A DNA stretch of 64,000 nt, taken from the NCBI GenBank assembly GCA_038373885.1, contig JAWZYV010012341.1, forward strand, positions 62,001 to 126,000, in the 5' to 3' direction. Below, piece after piece: positions 59,511 through 64,000 of the stretch. This DNA is from Cheiracanthium punctorium. Lineage: Eukaryota; Arthropoda; Arachnida; Araneae; Cheiracanthiidae. A program made the position numbers and the translations under genes. The notes under the pieces were generated by a model. It searched no databases and was not told where the DNA came from. It saw nothing but the letters and a program-made list of their open reading frames with translations. Every line of letters begins with the position of its first letter. Positions within the stretch are counted from its first letter, which is position 1.

Positions 59511-60699
59511 TATATCAGAGAAGGAAGAGATAGCCGAAAATTCTTGCTTTAAAATGTAAGTAACACAAATACCTAAAAGTCGGTTTTATGGTATTCACAC
59601 CCAAACGAGGGTAAGGGGCTGATACGTTCTTCAACGTTCTTTTCACATTTCCCTTCACATCATCACAGGAATAAGGAGATGGCTGTAAAATTTTTATTTT
59701 AAAATGCAACTAACAGCAATACCTAAAAAATATTCTCAGGTTTTTTTGAAATTCGTACCCAAACAGGGGTAAGGGTCCAAAACGTTCTTTTCACATTTCT
59801 ATTGATATATCAGAGGAAAAAAAGAGATGGCCTTAAGATTGTTGCTTAAAGGTATAGGGAATTGTTGCTTAAAGGTATAGGGTAAATGCTTAAAATTCGT
59901 TTTCTGGGTTCTTTAGAATGCGCATGAAAAGGGGTATAAGGGGCCAAAACATTATTTTCGAATTTGCCATCATATCTCAAAGGGAAACAGAGATAGTCAT
60001 AAAAGTCTTGCTTTAGAATGTAGCGAACAAGAATGCCTAAAAATCAGTTTGAGGGTGTTTTGGAATTCGCACCCAAGTGGGTGTGTAAGGGGCCAAAACT
60101 TTCTTTGACGTTCTTCTCACATTTCCTTTCATATGTTAGAGGAAGAAGAGATAGCCTAAAATTCTTGCTTAAAATATAGTGATAACAAATGCCTTAAAAT
60201 CATTTCCTGGTTTTTTTTAGAATTCGCATCATAACGAGGATATGGGGGTCAAAATGTTGTTTCCAAATTTTCCATCATATCTCAAAGAGAAAAAGAGATT
60301 GCCAAAAAATTCTTGCTTTAAAATGTAGCTAACACGAATACATAACAGCCATTTTCAGAGTTCTTTAGAGTTCGAGTTAAAACTGTAGTGAGGGGCTAAA
60401 AGTTAATTTTCATATTTGTCTTCATATATCGAAGGAAAGTGAAAATAGCCATAAAAAAAACTTGCATTGGAATGTAACAAACACAAAGTACTAAAAATCG
60501 TTTTCAATTTTTTTTTTAAACTCGACCATTATAAAGGGTAGTTGACAAAAAAAAGGTATTTTCACATAACATTTAGTTCTTGAGTGCTGTTAATTTTGGG
60601 ACAAAGATTTTTGTCTACCTGAAAAATCCACGAGGTCCGTTTTTGATGATTTATCGCCAAAATTGGTATAAAAGAAATAAGTCCCCGAAGCGATATCTC

Positions 60700-60713
60700 C
60701 CATCTTTGTCGAG
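60700..60713. other. 14-bp SINE target-site duplication, left copy
   Basis: ccatctttgtcgag, identical to 60964-60977. Confidence 0.85.
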
Positions 60714-60963
60714 TGCCCCACCAGTGGCCAAGCGTATAACGCGCTGAACTGGGAGACGGAAGGTGCCTGGTTCAAAACCAGGTCGCGGCCGCCGACCTAA
60801 CAGTTCAGAATTTTCCGTATTTAAGGAACTTAGAGGAACTTAGAGGTTAGGAACTTAGAGGTTAGGATCCTTTAGAAAGACCCCCACGGAGGGCACCCCG
60901 CTCCTTGGACTAGAGTCCACGTGTTTCGAAGTGGCGGTAATCCCACAACACAACAAAACACAA
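60714..60963 (+). mobile_element. Full-length tRNA-derived SINE (family 1), plus strand
   Basis: Exact 14-bp duplication on both sides. The head resembles a tRNA (agtggccaagcgtataacgc, box A region; tggttcaaaaccagg, box B at 60767-60781). The body has a short internal duplication (ggaacttagaggttaggaac, 60837-60866). The tail is acaacacaacaaaacacaa. This copy defines the family of which 21281, 49844, 53355 and 56128 are older members. Confidence 0.85.
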
Positions 60964-60977
60964 CCATCTTTGTCGAG
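60964..60977. other. 14-bp SINE target-site duplication, right copy
   Basis: ccatctttgtcgag, identical to 60700-60713. Confidence 0.85.
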
Positions 60978-61599
60978 AAATTGCCTAACCCCATTGTTTG
61001 GAATATTGGTGTCTATATTCGAGTAAATAAAGGTGAAGTATAGTTAGAATATGCCTGGCTGGGATTAGGCGATTTTAACATAGATTTCAATTCTGGAAAA
61101 GAAGAAGACAAATGCGCGGAGAATACGATGCACATTCCAAACAGTATTTAAAAAAATCAAGTATAGTTAGACTATGCCTGAAGAATATTCTAAAACAGTT
61201 TTTATAGGCGATTAAATATATAACCAAACTTTGTTTGATATCTGTTTACTTATTTTCATTTGTAATTGTTGGTTTTGACAATATCCATTCCTTGCGAAGA
61301 ACGGGTGCTTCAGCTAATTCAGATATATGAAGTGTATTGTGCAGTCAGAAGGGTCCCCTTTCCTCTGTGCGCCCCCCCCCGGTAGTCAATCTTTCTCTGA
61401 GGCACTGAGTTCTTTAAAATTATTAAATATCGTTACCCCTCCCAGACTGCACCTCTAGAACCGCCCTTGGCTCAATACGCATTTGTTGTTGTTGGTGTTG
61501 TGTGCGTGAGTATGTGTGAATGTGTGTCGCCGTATCATTCTTTTTTTTTCTAACGGGCGGGTACGCCGTATCATTCTTTTATTCGAGATTTTCCAAATT

Positions 61600-61700
61600 A
61601 ACTCAGTGGGTAATGCACTGAACATTGGTAGATAGCGAAGGTTCCAGTTTTCTAATCAGGCGGCAGATTTCTACGAGAATAGTATTCAAAATCTGGTTAT
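61600..61700 (+). mobile_element. Decayed tRNA-like SINE head, plus strand
   Basis: aactcagtgggtaatgcact resembles a box A region and aaggttccagttttc a box B. Just upstream (61543-61570) ttttttctaacgggcggg resembles the tail end of the poly(A) SINE at 50345 in inverted orientation. Both are short and uncertain. Confidence 0.4.
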
Positions 61701-63107
61701 GTGATCGACAGGTCCTTTAGTATTGGTGGGAATTATGCAGAGAAGAGTAGGTTAAAATGTATACATAATTATCGAAATAAAAGAAATAAAAGAAATCTAC
61801 TTGTTTCATTTTTATTTCTAAATGGCATTTACTTAAAAAATCACGTCTGGTATTTTTTTATTGCTAGGAAAAAGTATAGAAAACCATATCTAATGCCTTC
61901 TTTCAAAAATTTAATTAATTAACAAAAATAATGTTATTATATCATCATCCCATTTTTTATTTAGGCAAGGGAGCCACGGTAAAGCAGGAATGAAGTGGCA
62001 TCAAAAAGTGCAGGATTACAAACATTCAATAATTCATCTACCTATTCCATACCCATATTTCCGATCTATTGTGGTAGCAAATCTGCATTTTGTGGGAATA
62101 AAGATACTTAAAGATTTGCTTAATTCAGATCCCTTGATCCACATAATACACGACCAGCAGATTTTGAAGCGCGATTCTCTGCATTTCTCTAAAATAAACT
62201 AGCCTACGTTTATTGCGTGTATTACGTAAAATAAAATACGAGTGGAGTATTGCCGTATATGAAACATAAGTATATGAAAATATCTGTTTCCACTAGAAAT
62301 ATTCATTACGGCCTCGGCACTCAGACACCTCTTAGACTAAAGAGTCAGATTTCCGCTAGTCATCGCATGGCCACTCTTTAATGAAGTGGAATGCTCCCAA
62401 ATAGTACACTTGACGTACTTTATGTGTATTTTTAATCTGAATCCCGTTCATGTCTATCCAGGGTGCTTCGTAAAATATTTGCAAAACTTTATTTGGTGAT
62501 AGTAGTTGAGAGTAGGGAGGAATAAGGCAGTTTTGACAAAATCACTTCTTACAAATTATTTTCTACTTGCATGTACAACTTCAAAATAACATCTTGAGAC
62601 ATTTTGAGCTAGTTAAAAAATATAAATTTGACGGTAATTATTAAAATCTTAGTTATATGGGCAAATTAAAAGGGCTCCATCCCTCCCTTGCTTGAGGAAA
62701 GGGATGGGACATGTTTTCAAAAGTTGAAATTTATGCAAAAAGTTCAAAAATATTTGGAAAAAAGATAGAGACTGGGTATAACCAATGTTCCCAAGGTTTA
62801 TTCATGTTATAATGTCTTTGTCTAACATATTATACAAATCTAATGAAAAATATGTCTGCGTACGACTAGTTCCGCCAACCGTCTTTGGTGGATGTCGTTT
62901 TGTAAAAATATCTTCTGTATGGATGATGAAAAAGTTTATTGTGGAAAGGAAACAATTCATTTCCTCTCATCATTCTTCCTCCCTAAGTTAAAGCGATCAT
63001 CCCTCCATTTACACAAGATATCAATAAAATACATTCCTAAAAGAATTCAGTTCTTAGACCTAACTGAACTACTCACTTGTAAAAGTTATATTTTTAGTTC
63101 TAAAAAA
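61701..63107. other. AT-rich DNA without recognisable genes
   Basis: Chance frames only. Confidence 0.5.
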
Positions 63108-63168
63108 CATTAAGAATTTTGTTAGTTACAAAATTCTTAATGTTTGTAACTAACATTAAGAATTTTGT
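63108..63168. repeat. Three alternating copies of a 15-base arm (hairpin cluster)
   Basis: cattaagaattttgt (63108-63122), its perfect reverse complement acaaaattcttaatg (63128-63142), then cattaagaattttgt again (63154-63168). The middle arm can pair with either neighbour, with loops of 5 or 11 bases. Confidence 0.95.
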
Positions 63169-63176
63169 AACCAAGG

Positions 63177-63254
63177 AGTATATGAAATAATAAAATGTTA
63201 TGAAATAATAAAATGTATATGAAAGAACTGTATATGAAATAATAAAATGTTTAA
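63177..63254. repeat. Irregular tandem repeat of tatatgaaataataaaatgt
   Basis: Three to four imperfect copies follow the hairpin cluster directly. Confidence 0.9.
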
Positions 63255-63599
63255 TGAGACTGAAAACTTGCATCGGAAGTATAAGTTATTCACTTTTGGT
63301 GTTGGAAAACAGATTTTTTGTCATATAAACTCACAGAAAATTTGTAACTGAAATTATTTATAGCAATAACTATAATGCTATAGCTACTAAAGCAGGTGAA
63401 AAAATCAGAAATTAAAAATAATATTTCCATTAGGCACAATGGTGTCCTATCTTTCTCAATGCACAATCCCTCCTTTCATTCCCCTACACATCCATATATG
63501 CAAACTTCATGAAAGAATGTATGGTCAGAATTCAATGCAAAGGCGTTAGAAGTTGTTATGCTCTTAAACCCGATCGAATTAAGTTACAATAGCTAGTTT

Positions 63600-64000
63600 A
63601 ATGACATGTGATTGCAGTAAGTGTCGCAACAGTGACCGGCGGCGGTTATGCACGCGGTGCAGAAGCGCACTTCTCTTACATCGCGAACTTAGCTCGTGTA
63701 GCAGCCGGAAGTTTGGCAACTGGTCCTTCTGCTGAGCGTCTCAAATATAAAAGTTTTCAGCTGCCCTCACATAAAAAAGTCAAGAGATGAAAGCTACAGG
63801 CCCACCTCCGCTTATCTATTGGTTGGGAAAGGCTACGACCAGAAAGATTCACACCTCTCGCACGTAATCGGTTGTTGTTCCATTCTGCTAGAACCACATT
63901 ATCCGCCGGAAGTAAGAAGAATGTTTCACAGAGGAATGTTATTCAACATGTCTAACAGCACATATTGCAGAAATGCATTGATGATGAAGTAGCTTTCCCG
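63600..64000. other. Less AT-rich terminal stretch of unknown function
   Basis: Composition shifts clearly at about 63610. A TATA-like aaatataaaag lies at 63744-63754 and CpG is more frequent than elsewhere. The plus-strand frame 63608-63790 (60 codons) matches nothing I know. It could be a promoter and first exon of a gene to the right, or the edge of another mobile element. No firm evidence for either. Confidence 0.3.

Larger units (their letters stand above)
57835..60570 (+). repeat. Degenerate tandem array, about nine units of roughly 157 bp
   Basis: The marker aattcgcacccaaa and variants recur at about 57951, 58108, 59596, 59754, 59931, 60068, 60226, 60372 and 60520. Each unit has the order ttcttttcac / tttcccttcatatctcagag / ttcttgctttaaaatgta / taaaagttgttttcagg. 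Spacings are 136-177 bases once the Tc1-like insert is removed. Units are clearly diverged from each other. There is no open frame. Confidence 0.85.
57744..61317 (+). mobile_element. Helitron-like element with an internal tandem array and two nested insertions
   Basis: It starts TCTCTATATATAAAGG after an A and ends with cgaagaacgggtgcttcag then CTAA before a T. This fits the 5'-TC...CTRR-3' form and A/T insertion site of Helitrons. The 3' end closely resembles that of the element at 27027-28221. No Rep/helicase frame is visible. The interior is mostly a degenerate tandem array (57835-60570), plus a Tc1-like transposon and a SINE that landed later. About 1.97 kb remain when these two insertions are subtracted. 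Confidence 0.55.

Noticed and set aside
57835..60570. CRISPR-like array
   Set aside because: Units are about 157 bp, diverged and contiguous, without unique spacers; the DNA is eukaryotic.
57450..61490. G-rich patch at 57476 and C-rich patch at 61436 as TIRs of one large element around the Helitron
   Set aside because: Only short blocks match (ggcggtt, acccctccca) and the order is not kept; probably two copies of a common repeat.

Overview
The window looks like AT-rich, repeat-dense nuclear DNA from an arthropod, probably a chelicerate such as a spider. It has long intron-like stretches with no open frames, many microsatellites, tRNA-derived SINEs, and Tc1/mariner, hAT-like, Helitron-like, piggyBac-like and Ty3/Gypsy elements. 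There is no operon structure. The only host coding sequence I can support is one exon on the minus strand (44436-44667). It has good splice signals and encodes a piece of a Beaten-path-like immunoglobulin-domain protein. The surrounding tens of kilobases are therefore probably intron or intergenic DNA of that gene.

Layout. Bases 1-1047 are the 3' end of an LTR retrotransposon: a polypurine tract and one complete LTR of about 920 bp with TATA, initiator and AATAAA. Bases 9111-14131 are a complete but decayed Ty3/Gypsy (Mag-like) element with two LTRs of about 200 bp. Its gag, protease, RT, RNase H and integrase are all recognisable and all broken, and a mariner transposase fragment lies inside it. 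From 14 to 44 kb the DNA is mostly featureless AT-rich sequence holding short non-autonomous DNA elements: 22081-22279, 23141-23815, 26160-26898 (with a mariner helix-turn-helix remnant), a Helitron-like element on the minus strand at 27027-28221, a Tc1-derived palindrome at 28305-29364, a foldback at 30017-30581, another at 37198-37872, and inverted-repeat elements at 39860-40165 and 44000-44380.

The most interesting structure is 44860-48701. A foldback element of the same family as 37198-37872 is split by a 3,060-bp DNA transposon (45213-48272). That transposon has a precise 8-bp target duplication and imperfect terminal inverted repeats of about 425-433 bp. Its degraded transposase of roughly 650 codons matches none of the well-known families I can name with certainty. 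Target duplication and termini fit the hAT superfamily; the TIR length does not.

From 49.8 to 61.8 kb the window holds several SINEs (two with exact 14-15-bp target duplications), two piggyBac-like MITEs with TTAA sites, and a 3.6-kb Helitron-like element (57744-61317). The Helitron carries an array of about nine degenerate units of roughly 157 bp, which was later hit by a Tc1-like transposon (58161-59510) and by a SINE (60714-60963). The last 400 bases are less AT-rich than the rest, with no assignable function.

No translations, alignments or database searches were run. All family calls come from reading motifs by eye.
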